A stretch of DNA of 64,000 nucleotides from Gemmatimonadales bacterium UBA2982 (GTDB lineage: Bacteria > Gemmatimonadota > Gemmatimonadetes > Longimicrobiales > Gaopeijiaceae). The position numbers and the translations under genes were made by a program. The stretch lies in assembly GCA_002347035.1 (NCBI GenBank), contig DEAM01000005.1, positions 235,539 through 299,538 of the forward strand. Reading direction: 5' to 3'. Positions 54,797-62,629 of the stretch are shown one piece after another (within the stretch, counting starts at the first letter, position 1; each line of letters begins with the position of its first letter). The notes below the pieces were generated by a model. The model was not told where the DNA came from, did no database searches, and was given only the letters and a program-made list of their open reading frames with translations.

Positions 54797-57273
54797 GAAG
54801 CAAGCAGCGTGCGTGCGATCTGCACATACGCGTCCACTGACTGACGAAGTTCATCCACAGATACATGCTCGTGGTCTGTGTGTGCATGATGGATTGAACC
54901 AGGTCCGAAAAGGAGGGGTGTGCCCCAATTTGAAAGAACTGGGATATCCGAAGTGTAGGCGACTGTCGTTGTATCAAAACCATCGATTACATGGAATTTC
55001 TCTGGAGGAATAACACTTCCCCAGTCCATCTCGGCTCGGTCTTCTACCACCCCGCTGATCATCTCCTTAACCTCCTCATGGTCTCCAACGAGACGAATCA
55101 TCATCTCTATCTCGCATTCTCCTGCTAAAACATTAGCTGCTGACCCACCCTGAATCGTTCCCACGTTTACGGTTGTTTCTCCGAGTATCGGATCAGCAGG
55201 TAAATCAACCTGACCCAGATCTACAAGTAAACTCACCATGGCATCCACTGCCGAACTTCCTAACTCAGGATAAGCCGAATGCGCCTCCTGGCCTCGCGTA
55301 CGCAATACAAGACGGAGTGAGCCTTTCGACGCACTTGCAAGCTGATTTTCTGTGGGCTCACCGTTGATCATATATCGGCTTGTGGCAGGGAGTTGTGCAG
55401 CTGCCCGAGCACCATCTGAGTGCGATTCTTCACCCACTACAAATAGCAAGTCGACACGCTCCTCACCTTCATCGACAAGTTGTTGAGCCGCACAAATCAT
55501 TGCGGCTGCAATTCCCTTTGCGTCGCAGGAACCCCGCCCGTAAAGCAATCCTTCCTCCAAGCGAGGCGGGAAGAAGTGCGGGACAGTATCAAGATGCGTT
55601 GTTAGAGTGACTTCGCCTGAACGCTTTCGGAACGCCCAAAGGTTAAGCCTTCCACTTGAGACAGGCTGCGTCTGCACTTCCCAACCACGCACCCTGAGAA
55701 CCTCTGTAACAAAATCGCAAACAGCGTGCTCATGACCCGAGAGTGAAGGGATCGCAATCATCCCTGTAGCGAGTTCAACCACATCCACCGGGCCCGCCTC
55801 CAGCAACGCAGCTGCTGGAACACTGTCCACTGTATTGTCACCCTGGCCCTGGATGCCGAAAAATGCTTCGTGGATCACCCGCACTGCCGTCTCGACATCC
55901 TCCCTCCGAACGACGAAAGAAATGTTGAGCTCTGATGAACCTTGAGCAATCGCACAAATGCTAATGTCGTGCTCTCCGAGCACCCCGAAGACTTTCCCGG
56001 CAATTCCAGGCGTGTCCTTCATGGCCTCACCCACGACCGCAACAATAGAGCAATCTTCCTCAACTGTAGGCGGGTCCATCAAGCCCGCACGACGTTCTAG
56101 CTCGAAAGTCTTCTCGATTGCGCGAGATGCTGGAGGAACCGACTGCGGCGCAACGGCAACGCACACTGATCGCTCACTACAGCCCTGGCTGAGCAGCAGG
56201 ACCGGTGCACGTGCTTCATCTAACGCATGGACGAACCGGGCTGTTACCGACTCGCTTCCATGTCCGACTCCACTGAGTTGAAGCAGAGACACGTGCTCGA
56301 TTGAAGCAATGCCTCGCACTGGACCGGTCCTAGACCCAGGTGCTCGCGGCGTTACCAGTGTGCCGGAATCGTCAGGAGACATGGTATTCCTGATCGAAAG
56401 CGGAATCCCGCGGTCACGCAGAGGCCGAACAGTCTTCGGATGGACTACCCGGGCCCCCCAGTGCGAGAGTTCTAGCAACTCACTGAATCCTAGATTTCTC
56501 AACGGCCGTGCATCTGGGACCGTGCGGGGGTCGGCCGTCATGACACCCGGAACATCCGTCCAGATTTCCACCTCTTCAGCCTGAAGAGCCCAACCTAGAA
56601 CCGCAGCCGAATAATCAGAGCCACCCTTGCCTAGTGTAGTCCGATGTCCGGAGTCAGTCGCGCCGAGAAACCCGGTCACAATAGGTACGCTCCCGTTGGC
56701 TCCAAGCACCTGCTGCGCCTTCTCTTCGGTCGCTGTGAAATCGACCTCAGCCTCGGTATGGTGGTCGTCTGTAACGATAATCGTCGCAGAATCAACTGGC
56801 CGTGTTTGAAGTCCACGCCTGCATAGACCTGCAGAAACTAGCTGAACAGAGAGACGCTCCCCGCAGGACAATACCTGATCTAGTGTCCGCGGCGAGCATT
56901 CGCCGACCAGCTTTATCCCCTGCATGAGTCGGTCCACATCTGCCAGAACCTCCTCTACTCCCGCTTCTGCCTCAGGATCGCTGCCAGTCATCTCCTCGAC
57001 AGCGTCACGATGCTTGTCGCCGATTTCTGCTAATAACTCAGTGGCATCACCACGCGCAGCTTGCTGAGACGCTGTTCTCAGCATCTCTGTCACGCCGGAA
57101 AGAGCTGAAACCACGACCACCGGATTGTAGCCTGCCAGGCGGCCCTCCAGGACCCGTGCGATAACATCGAGCCGACTGGCACCAGTCACAGACGTACCCC
57201 CAAACTTTAGGACCCGCCGAGGTAGCTCGGCGCCCTCTGTGGCGTCGTTCTGTCCGTCCATCTGCGTGGTCAT
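54793..57273 (-). CDS. Fused aspartokinase-succinyl-diaminopimelate desuccinylase (LysC::DapE)
   Basis: About 826 residues. Residues about 18-460: aspartokinase (VLKFGGTSVTGASRL, SDYSAAVLGWALQ, VEIWTDVPGVMTADPR) with two ACT-like regulatory parts (IASIEHVSLLQLSG, CSIVAVVGEAMKDT). Residues about 470-826: M20 metallopeptidase of DapE/ArgE type, with LTTHLDTVPHFF, YGRGSCDAKGIAAAM, VVGEESHSDGA and AHTDHEHVSVDEL. The DapD-containing operon indicates DapE specificity. ATG at 57271-57273 is preferred although no ribosome-binding site is clear (the frame opens at 57369). It would join the first pathway step to the desuccinylation step in one chain. Confidence 0.88.
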   Translation of the reverse strand: MTTQMDGQNDATEGAELPRRVLKFGGTSVTGASRLDVIARVLEGRLAGYNPVVVVSALSGVTEMLRTASQQAARGDATELLAEIGDKHRDAVEEMTGSDPEAEAGVEEVLADVDRLMQGIKLVGECSPRTLDQVLSCGERLSVQLVSAGLCRRGLQTRPVDSATIIVTDDHHTEAEVDFTATEEKAQQVLGANGSVPIVTGFLGATDSGHRTTLGKGGSDYSAAVLGWALQAEEVEIWTDVPGVMTADPRTVPDARPLRNLGFSELLELSHWGARVVHPKTVRPLRDRGIPLSIRNTMSPDDSGTLVTPRAPGSRTGPVRGIASIEHVSLLQLSGVGHGSESVTARFVHALDEARAPVLLLSQGCSERSVCVAVAPQSVPPASRAIEKTFELERRAGLMDPPTVEEDCSIVAVVGEAMKDTPGIAGKVFGVLGEHDISICAIAQGSSELNISFVVRREDVETAVRVIHEAFFGIQGQGDNTVDSVPAAALLEAGPVDVVELATGMIAIPSLSGHEHAVCDFVTEVLRVRGWEVQTQPVSSGRLNLWAFRKRSGEVTLTTHLDTVPHFFPPRLEEGLLYGRGSCDAKGIAAAMICAAQQLVDEGEERVDLLFVVGEESHSDGARAAAQLPATSRYMINGEPTENQLASASKGSLRLVLRTRGQEAHSAYPELGSSAVDAMVSLLVDLGQVDLPADPILGETTVNVGTIQGGSAANVLAGECEIEMMIRLVGDHEEVKEMISGVVEDRAEMDWGSVIPPEKFHVIDGFDTTTVAYTSDIPVLSNWGTPLLFGPGSIHHAHTDHEHVSVDELRQSVDAYVQIARTLLAS

Positions 57274-57490
57274 GGAAGTACATTGCGTAAGTTTGAAGGC
57301 AAAAGGAGCCTGAAAAGGTAGCACGAGCCGCCCGTGCATGAAGGCCTGTGGACTCATAAAGCGAGTCAACCGTCTGGCGCTGTATGAAATGCCTCACTTG
57401 CCCTTACGGCCAGTCTGACAGCAGAATCGCAGTGGTCATTCGTCACAATTTACATCGCTTCCACAGAAACCCTTCCTAGGACCTGACATC

Positions 57491-58627
57491 ATGAGGTTTG
57501 AACGCAAATGCCTGGCCTTTCTGCTCGGTGTCACGCTGACAATCATTCCGGCGTGTTTAAACGTTGACGAAGATGTTCAGGGAACGCCGTCCTCAGGAGC
57601 TTTCCAGAAGGGTGGGGATGACCGGACCGGTGAATACGAAGCGGTCGAAGGCTGGTGGAAACCTGCACCCGACCACGTGGGGCCGTGGACATGGGGGCAG
57701 GTTTCTGGAGTAGCAGTCGACAACCCGGACCGGATCATCGTCGCCGTGTGGGGTGACCGGGACTCAGAAGGACGCGAACGTGAGGGCAGTACCAACTACC
57801 TGGTAGTCGTCGATCGTAACGGAAACATTATCGAGAACTGGTCACACTGGGATTCGATATTTAACCGACCGCACCAAGTCTATATCAGCCCCTACGATCC
57901 TGAACGGCATGTGTGGGTTGTGGAACGCGGCGGCAGGGGAATCAACATGCAGATTCTCAAGTTCACCAATGACGGCAGCGAACTCGTCATGAGACTGGTT
58001 GATCCCAATCATCCCACAACCCGTGCCGAAGCCCGTGCAACCCCCAATCCTGGGCCCTACACATATGGTGACCCGGCGGTCCTCGCTTTCCTTCCAGACG
58101 GAAGTTTCTATCTAGGAGACGGGTACTGGAATTCTCGCATCGTAAAATACGGTGCCGACGGAGATTATTTGATGGAGTGGGGTGAGTTAGGTTCGGGCCC
58201 TGGTCAGTTTGACCTTGTGCACGGTCTAGCTATCGACCGGAATCGTCGTGTATACGTAGGTGATCGCACAAACAATAGAATCCAGATTTTCACCGAGGAT
58301 GGAGAGTTAATTGAGGAGTGGCCTGATATTTCAGATCCGGTGGGCATCTGGGCCGACGAAAATGATGCCATCTGGGTAATCTCAGCGAGACTAAACCGAC
58401 TCCTCAAGTACAACTTAGATGGAGAGCTGCAATACCACGTCGGTACATTTGGTGGCACTCGTGGAGGCTTTCCTGGTGGCTTATCACGGCCGCATCAGCT
58501 TGATGTAGATGAGGATGGCAATCTTTACATAGCAAGCTGGGACGGTGGATGGATGAGCAAGTTCATTCCAAAACCAGGAGCCGATCAGGCTAAGTTGATC
58601 GGCGAAGGACTCGTGCTCCCTGACTAG
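57491..58627 (+). CDS. NHL-repeat beta-propeller lipoprotein (peptidylamidoglycolate-lyase-like)
   Basis: 378 residues with lipobox IIPAC. NHL repeats form a propeller: GQVSGVAVDNPDR, FLPDGSFYLGDGYWNSRIVK, GQFDLVHGLAIDRNRRVYV, PVGIWADENDAIWVI and RPHQLDVDEDGNLYIASWD. Similar propellers occur in peptidyl-alpha-hydroxyglycine lyases, but those sites cannot be confirmed here. It diverges from the lysine operon across 217 bp, in which I see no lysine-riboswitch-like features. GNAT gene follows after 11 bp. Confidence 0.85.
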   Translation: MRFERKCLAFLLGVTLTIIPACLNVDEDVQGTPSSGAFQKGGDDRTGEYEAVEGWWKPAPDHVGPWTWGQVSGVAVDNPDRIIVAVWGDRDSEGREREGSTNYLVVVDRNGNIIENWSHWDSIFNRPHQVYISPYDPERHVWVVERGGRGINMQILKFTNDGSELVMRLVDPNHPTTRAEARATPNPGPYTYGDPAVLAFLPDGSFYLGDGYWNSRIVKYGADGDYLMEWGELGSGPGQFDLVHGLAIDRNRRVYVGDRTNNRIQIFTEDGELIEEWPDISDPVGIWADENDAIWVISARLNRLLKYNLDGELQYHVGTFGGTRGGFPGGLSRPHQLDVDEDGNLYIASWDGGWMSKFIPKPGADQAKLIGEGLVLPD

Positions 58628-58638
58628 GTAGTTCCGAA

Positions 58639-59187
58639 TTGGAACGCATTATCAGAATTACGTACCTGGAGATGACCAGCCCCGATCATCGAGTTCCACT
58701 CGATCATCGGACGAGACTTAAACTCCAGCGTGTTGAGATTCCATCCCCCGAACTGAGTCGGTTCCTCTATCAGGCCGTGGGCTCCCAGTGGTGGTGGCAC
58801 GAACGTCTCCAGTGGGATAGGGACCGCTGGATTGAGCACTTGGAACGTCCAGAACTAGAGACTTGGGTCGCCTACCTTTCAGGGACACCAGCAGGATACT
58901 TTGACCTAGAAATAGAGCCTGAGAACGATGTGCAGCTCGCTTATTTCGGTCTGCTCCCTTCCTTCATCGGCCAGGGGCTTGGTGCAGAGCTGCTCCACGG
59001 CGCCGTAGAGCGGGCCTGGGCCCTAGGACCCAAAAGGGTCTGGCTACATACGTGCTCGCTAGACCACCCTCGGGCTTTGCCAAACTACCGAGCTTCAGGT
59101 TTCAGTATCTACCGGACCGAGAATGTCATAGCTCACCTACCCGTGACCCAGCCAACCTTATGGCCTGAGGATCCTGCAGCTCAGTAA
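58639..59187 (+). CDS. GNAT-family N-acetyltransferase
   Basis: 182 residues. The acetyl-CoA-binding region is YFGLLPSFIGQGLGAELLHG (Q/RxxGxG/A pattern) with PKRVWLHTCSLDHPRALPNY after it. TWVAYLSGTPAGYFDLEIEP precedes. TTG at 58639 keeps the family's usual ITYLEMTSPD start; ATG at 58672 is less likely because GGAG directly abuts it. The acceptor is unknown. It follows the NHL gene by 11 bp. Confidence 0.85.
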   Translation: MERIIRITYLEMTSPDHRVPLDHRTRLKLQRVEIPSPELSRFLYQAVGSQWWWHERLQWDRDRWIEHLERPELETWVAYLSGTPAGYFDLEIEPENDVQLAYFGLLPSFIGQGLGAELLHGAVERAWALGPKRVWLHTCSLDHPRALPNYRASGFSIYRTENVIAHLPVTQPTLWPEDPAAQ

Positions 59188-59249
59188 CAAAAGGCTGCCA
59201 GGGAATAAGCCTGAAATCGTCTACTCTATGAAGGAATCGGTACCAGCTA

Positions 59250-60389
59250 TCACCTAGGCTTCTTCAGCTTTTCAGCCAATCGAACAGCTGCGACTTCGAT
59301 GAACTCTGGACCACGAGCGAGAGCCTCCTCCGAGGGAATCTTAGTGCTGGATACGGCCTCGACTTCCTCGACACCTCCCGCCTGAGCTGTCTCAGTATCT
59401 AAAGCGATCGATCCAGCAACCACCGCTACCTTGCAACCTGCTTGATGGGCCCGCTTGACTACTCCAGACACGACCTTGCCATTGAGCGATTGCTCATCGA
59501 AACACCCCTCCCCAGTGACAACCCAGTCAGCGTCGACTAGGGCTTCATTGAGACCTGACGCGTCCATAACCGCGTCGATCCCTGATACGAGCTTCGCATT
59601 GAGAAAAGCTATGGCCCCAGCGCCAAGTCCGCCGGCCGCACCTGCACCGGGTATATCCCGAACATCCTTACCAAGGTCGCTTTCGATGACGTTCGCGAAA
59701 TTTATCAGTCCGGCTTCAAGCTGCTCGACCATTTCAGCGGTGGCACCTTTCTGTGGACCGAAAACGTGAGCCGCACCCCGCACTCCAAGAAGCGGGTTAT
59801 CAACGTCACAGAGCACCTCCACCTTCACCTCCGAATAGGCCCCGCATTCTGGGCGCTTAATCCGCCGGATGTTTCTCAATCCAGCTCCGTTCGGAGAGAC
59901 AGCCTGATCTTTCTCATCTAATAGGGCCCAGCCAAGCGCCTCGGCTACACCAATCCCCCCATCCACCGTGGCGCTACCACCGATCGCCAGCCAAATACGC
60001 TTGGCCCCGCGTTGAAGTGCCTCCGCTAGTAGCTCACCAGTACCCACTGTCGTAGTAACCATCGGGTCCATCTGGTCTGTAGCTAGCAGTTCAAGTCCAC
60101 TTGCTTTGGCCATCTCAATGAGCGCACCAGGTCCACTTCGGGGCAACCACACGAACCCAGCCTCTACGCTCATCGACGGCAGTGGACCCATGGTGTCGAC
60201 CCTGACCCATTCTCCGTCTCCGCTTACCTCCAACAGAGTCTCGGCTGTCCCTTCTCCACCATCCGCCATTGGCCGCATTACGATCTGAGCGTCGGGAAGT
60301 CGGGCGAGAATACCCCGCTGCACCGACTCGCACGCTTGCTTTGCTGACGCGCTGCCCTTAAACGAATCCATTGCCACTACGACCTTCAT
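59250..60389 (-). CDS. glxK: Glycerate kinase
   Basis: 379 residues of the GlxK/GarK type. Phosphorylates glycerate, probably to 2-phosphoglycerate. MKVVVAMDSFKGSASAKQA, MRPMADGGEGTAETLLE, GGSATVDGGIGVAEALGW and DWVVTGEGCFDEQSLNGK are the family blocks. It lies 61 bp downstream of malate synthase on the same strand, so both glyoxylate outlets may be expressed together. Confidence 0.93.
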   Translation of the reverse strand: MKVVVAMDSFKGSASAKQACESVQRGILARLPDAQIVMRPMADGGEGTAETLLEVSGDGEWVRVDTMGPLPSMSVEAGFVWLPRSGPGALIEMAKASGLELLATDQMDPMVTTTVGTGELLAEALQRGAKRIWLAIGGSATVDGGIGVAEALGWALLDEKDQAVSPNGAGLRNIRRIKRPECGAYSEVKVEVLCDVDNPLLGVRGAAHVFGPQKGATAEMVEQLEAGLINFANVIESDLGKDVRDIPGAGAAGGLGAGAIAFLNAKLVSGIDAVMDASGLNEALVDADWVVTGEGCFDEQSLNGKVVSGVVKRAHQAGCKVAVVAGSIALDTETAQAGGVEEVEAVSSTKIPSEEALARGPEFIEVAAVRLAEKLKKPR

Positions 60390-60450
60390 ACAGCCTCCGT
60401 CACACTCTCAGATAAGCCTTCGAATGGATGGTGACTCGTCAGAATCCGTT

Positions 60451-62331
60451 CTATGCGAAATCCAAATTTTCGGTGATGCGGGTCCCGTCAGCAGAAAATG
60501 CGTCGAGATACATTTTGATGCGTTGCCTGCCAGTCTCGAGATCGAAGTTGTCGATATTGAGGTTGAGCAGGTCGATGTACCAAGGCGCCTTGACGCTGGA
60601 CCTCACGTAGGAATCCACAATCTCCCCTGCTATGGGAAGGCTCGTGGCCTTGGATTCGTCATGCACATCCCGATTGCCAGCGTTCCTCAGCTTCTCCATC
60701 TCTTCACTGTATAACCGCTGGAAAAGCTCCGACGTGAAGACGTCCCCTACCCTAACTCCCGATTCAAGGTCGTCTTCAGTGAGTCTCGCACCCTTATGGA
60801 CCCACTCCCAAAGAATGCTCAACCGGATCTCTCCAGTCGCGGCATCCTCCATCAAATAGAGAATATCCTCGTTCCCGAAAAAATCTGCTGGCTTTAGAGC
60901 CGCGGCCTGCATTCCCTGACCCAGTGCGTTTCCATACTGGATTCCAACAGAAAGCAGATTGCGAGCGCCTCTAATAGTCCGAGGGGCCGGCTCTAGCAAG
61001 AATAAGTCCGCTGCGTCCTGATCTGTGTAGGTGAGAGGCGGGAACTCACGGCCCATCTGATTCAGTTCTCCCGTCTTTTCCCAAACAGGGCGGACGATGT
61101 TGACCATCTTCCAGTGAGCAACCCACTTGCCATTCGCACCTTCACGTTGCTCCCGCTCAGCACCTTGAACAGCACGAGCCATGCTGGCTGCAACGCCCTC
61201 CTCGGAACCGACCGGTATATTCGGCTCCATGCCACCCTGCCAAAGAGCGAAATTCCCGTTCTGGTCGGCTGTGTTCATCGAGCGTCGCACGCGGTCCTCG
61301 TATACCCGCATGTAACCAAATGTCATCCCAATCGACTCGATGTTCGGGTTGATGAACTCAGGGTCCCACGCAACTGCATCTGAGACCGAGTTGATGTAGT
61401 CCCAACGGCCTGTGTTAAATCCCACGAAATGCTTCCCAAGTGCGGCTCTAATCTCCATCAACTGGAACGCTGCCTCCACCTGCTCTATCAACACGTAGAC
61501 CTTGATCGTCCCGACTTCGAGTCCAAGATGCTCCTCTAAACGACTCAGGATCTGGTTCCAAACTGCAGCCTCTTCAGCCGTCTGAATCTTGGGGAGGTAA
61601 AGGACGATCGAGCGTCCAGCCTCAAGCAGCGGCCTATGATTGTTCACAATAAACAGACAAGTATCGACGATAGACGCTGAGAAACCTGAACCGTCTATGT
61701 TCCTAATGTGCCGATCGTCCAGGTGGTGGCCTCGGGCCCGAAATATCAGCGTGGTGAAATCGAGTTGCTCACTCCAGTCGTTCACGATTGGGTGACCGAA
61801 AAAACCATCCGCCCAAGCATTCATGTCACCGGCAACACCCTCGGCAGCCGTCATGAACACCTCATCTCGAGCGATAGCAAGCTTGAGATTGCGCTGGTTG
61901 TCCAGCGACATCGAGTGGGTCTGTCCCAGCGCGTCTTCCCCGTCAAACATCCATCCATCCGCCCCACTCAGCAGCGCATACGCGACGTTCCGGATTGAGC
62001 GCTCTAGCGAACCAGTAGGCTTTGCTGCTGGACCCGTGCCCTGAATCCACTGGCACTGAAGGTCATGCGGAATCTCGCTGCCCTCAAAGTTTCCATCCCG
62101 TGCGTCCTGCACCTTGATGCCAGTCCGCGCGATAGTCGACCCAGGATCTAGAAATGTCATCCGCTCATTATCGAGGGCCCGTTGGGCACGTCGATCTATG
62201 CGCGAGCGCATCACTTCCTTCACATCGTGGTCTAGCTCGGCAAGCGCTTGAACTGCAGCAAACGCTTCCGGCGTATAAATGTCAGAGTAAGAAGCTTCGA
62301 GGCCTGTGCGAATCTGGATTGTCTTATTCAT
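60451..62331 (-). CDS. aceB: Malate synthase, divergent long form
   Basis: 626 residues, roughly 90 more than AceB. Condenses glyoxylate and acetyl-CoA. AceB-like blocks: IPHDLQCQWIQGTG, GADGWMFDGEDALG, LIFRARGHHLDDRH (catalytic Arg), VGFNTGRWDYINSVSD, WQGGMEPNIPVG and YLMEDAATGEIRLSILWEW (catalytic Asp at MED). No isocitrate lyase is in the window, so glyoxylate may come from elsewhere, such as oxalate or glycine. Extra length is at the N-terminus and near residue 350-430. Upstream is a 298-bp gap that contains a possible micro-ORF and terminator. Confidence 0.85.
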   Translation of the reverse strand: MNKTIQIRTGLEASYSDIYTPEAFAAVQALAELDHDVKEVMRSRIDRRAQRALDNERMTFLDPGSTIARTGIKVQDARDGNFEGSEIPHDLQCQWIQGTGPAAKPTGSLERSIRNVAYALLSGADGWMFDGEDALGQTHSMSLDNQRNLKLAIARDEVFMTAAEGVAGDMNAWADGFFGHPIVNDWSEQLDFTTLIFRARGHHLDDRHIRNIDGSGFSASIVDTCLFIVNNHRPLLEAGRSIVLYLPKIQTAEEAAVWNQILSRLEEHLGLEVGTIKVYVLIEQVEAAFQLMEIRAALGKHFVGFNTGRWDYINSVSDAVAWDPEFINPNIESIGMTFGYMRVYEDRVRRSMNTADQNGNFALWQGGMEPNIPVGSEEGVAASMARAVQGAEREQREGANGKWVAHWKMVNIVRPVWEKTGELNQMGREFPPLTYTDQDAADLFLLEPAPRTIRGARNLLSVGIQYGNALGQGMQAAALKPADFFGNEDILYLMEDAATGEIRLSILWEWVHKGARLTEDDLESGVRVGDVFTSELFQRLYSEEMEKLRNAGNRDVHDESKATSLPIAGEIVDSYVRSSVKAPWYIDLLNLNIDNFDLETGRQRIKMYLDAFSADGTRITENLDFA

Positions 62332-62422
62332 ACCATATTCTCATCACGCTCCGGCAGGTCCGCAATCTTGCCCGTCCTCAACCCCTTGCTTCTCCTGGCT
62401 CAGATACGACCACGGAAGACCG

Positions 62423-62566
62423 ATAAATGACGAAGTTACTGAACAGGACACCCCGGAGTGGATCCCAGCGGTAGGACTTGAGCAAATCACTCACGCTTAC
62501 GCGAGAATAATCGAAGAACTAAACACCCTCGAGCGCGCCGACATCGAGCCCCGAGTCGTCAGCTAG
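62423..62566 (+). CDS. Possible 47-residue protein with non-canonical start
   Basis: Plus-strand frame ending at TAG 62564-62566 codes an acidic, protein-like peptide (NDEVTEQDTPEWIPAVGLEQ near the start, ending EPRVVS). No ATG/GTG/TTG lies near: ATA at 62423 after GGAAG is the only local option, or the frame begins far upstream at ATG 62306 antisense to malate synthase. A strong hairpin follows 5 bp after the stop. Uncertain. Confidence 0.25.
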   Translation: MNDEVTEQDTPEWIPAVGLEQITHAYARIIEELNTLERADIEPRVVS

Positions 62567-62570
62567 ACAA

Positions 62571-62604
62571 AGCCCCCGGGACCGCAATCGCGGCCCCGGG
62601 GGCT
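62571..62604 (-). terminator. Strong terminator after the PQQ dehydrogenase gene
   Basis: AGCCCCCGGG (62571-62580) and CCCGGGGGCT (62595-62604) pair perfectly, with an inner CCGC/GCGG stem and AATC loop. On the minus strand the stem is followed by TTTGTCT. The PQQ gene ends at 62630. Confidence 0.8.
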
Positions 62605-62629
62605 CCTGTCCTCTAGCAAGTTAGTCGCT

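Noticed and set aside
57274..57490. Lysine riboswitch or peptide leader before the LysC::DapE gene
   Set aside because: The gap is 217 bp and shared with a divergent gene; I see no conserved lysine-aptamer features and no Lys-rich short ORF.
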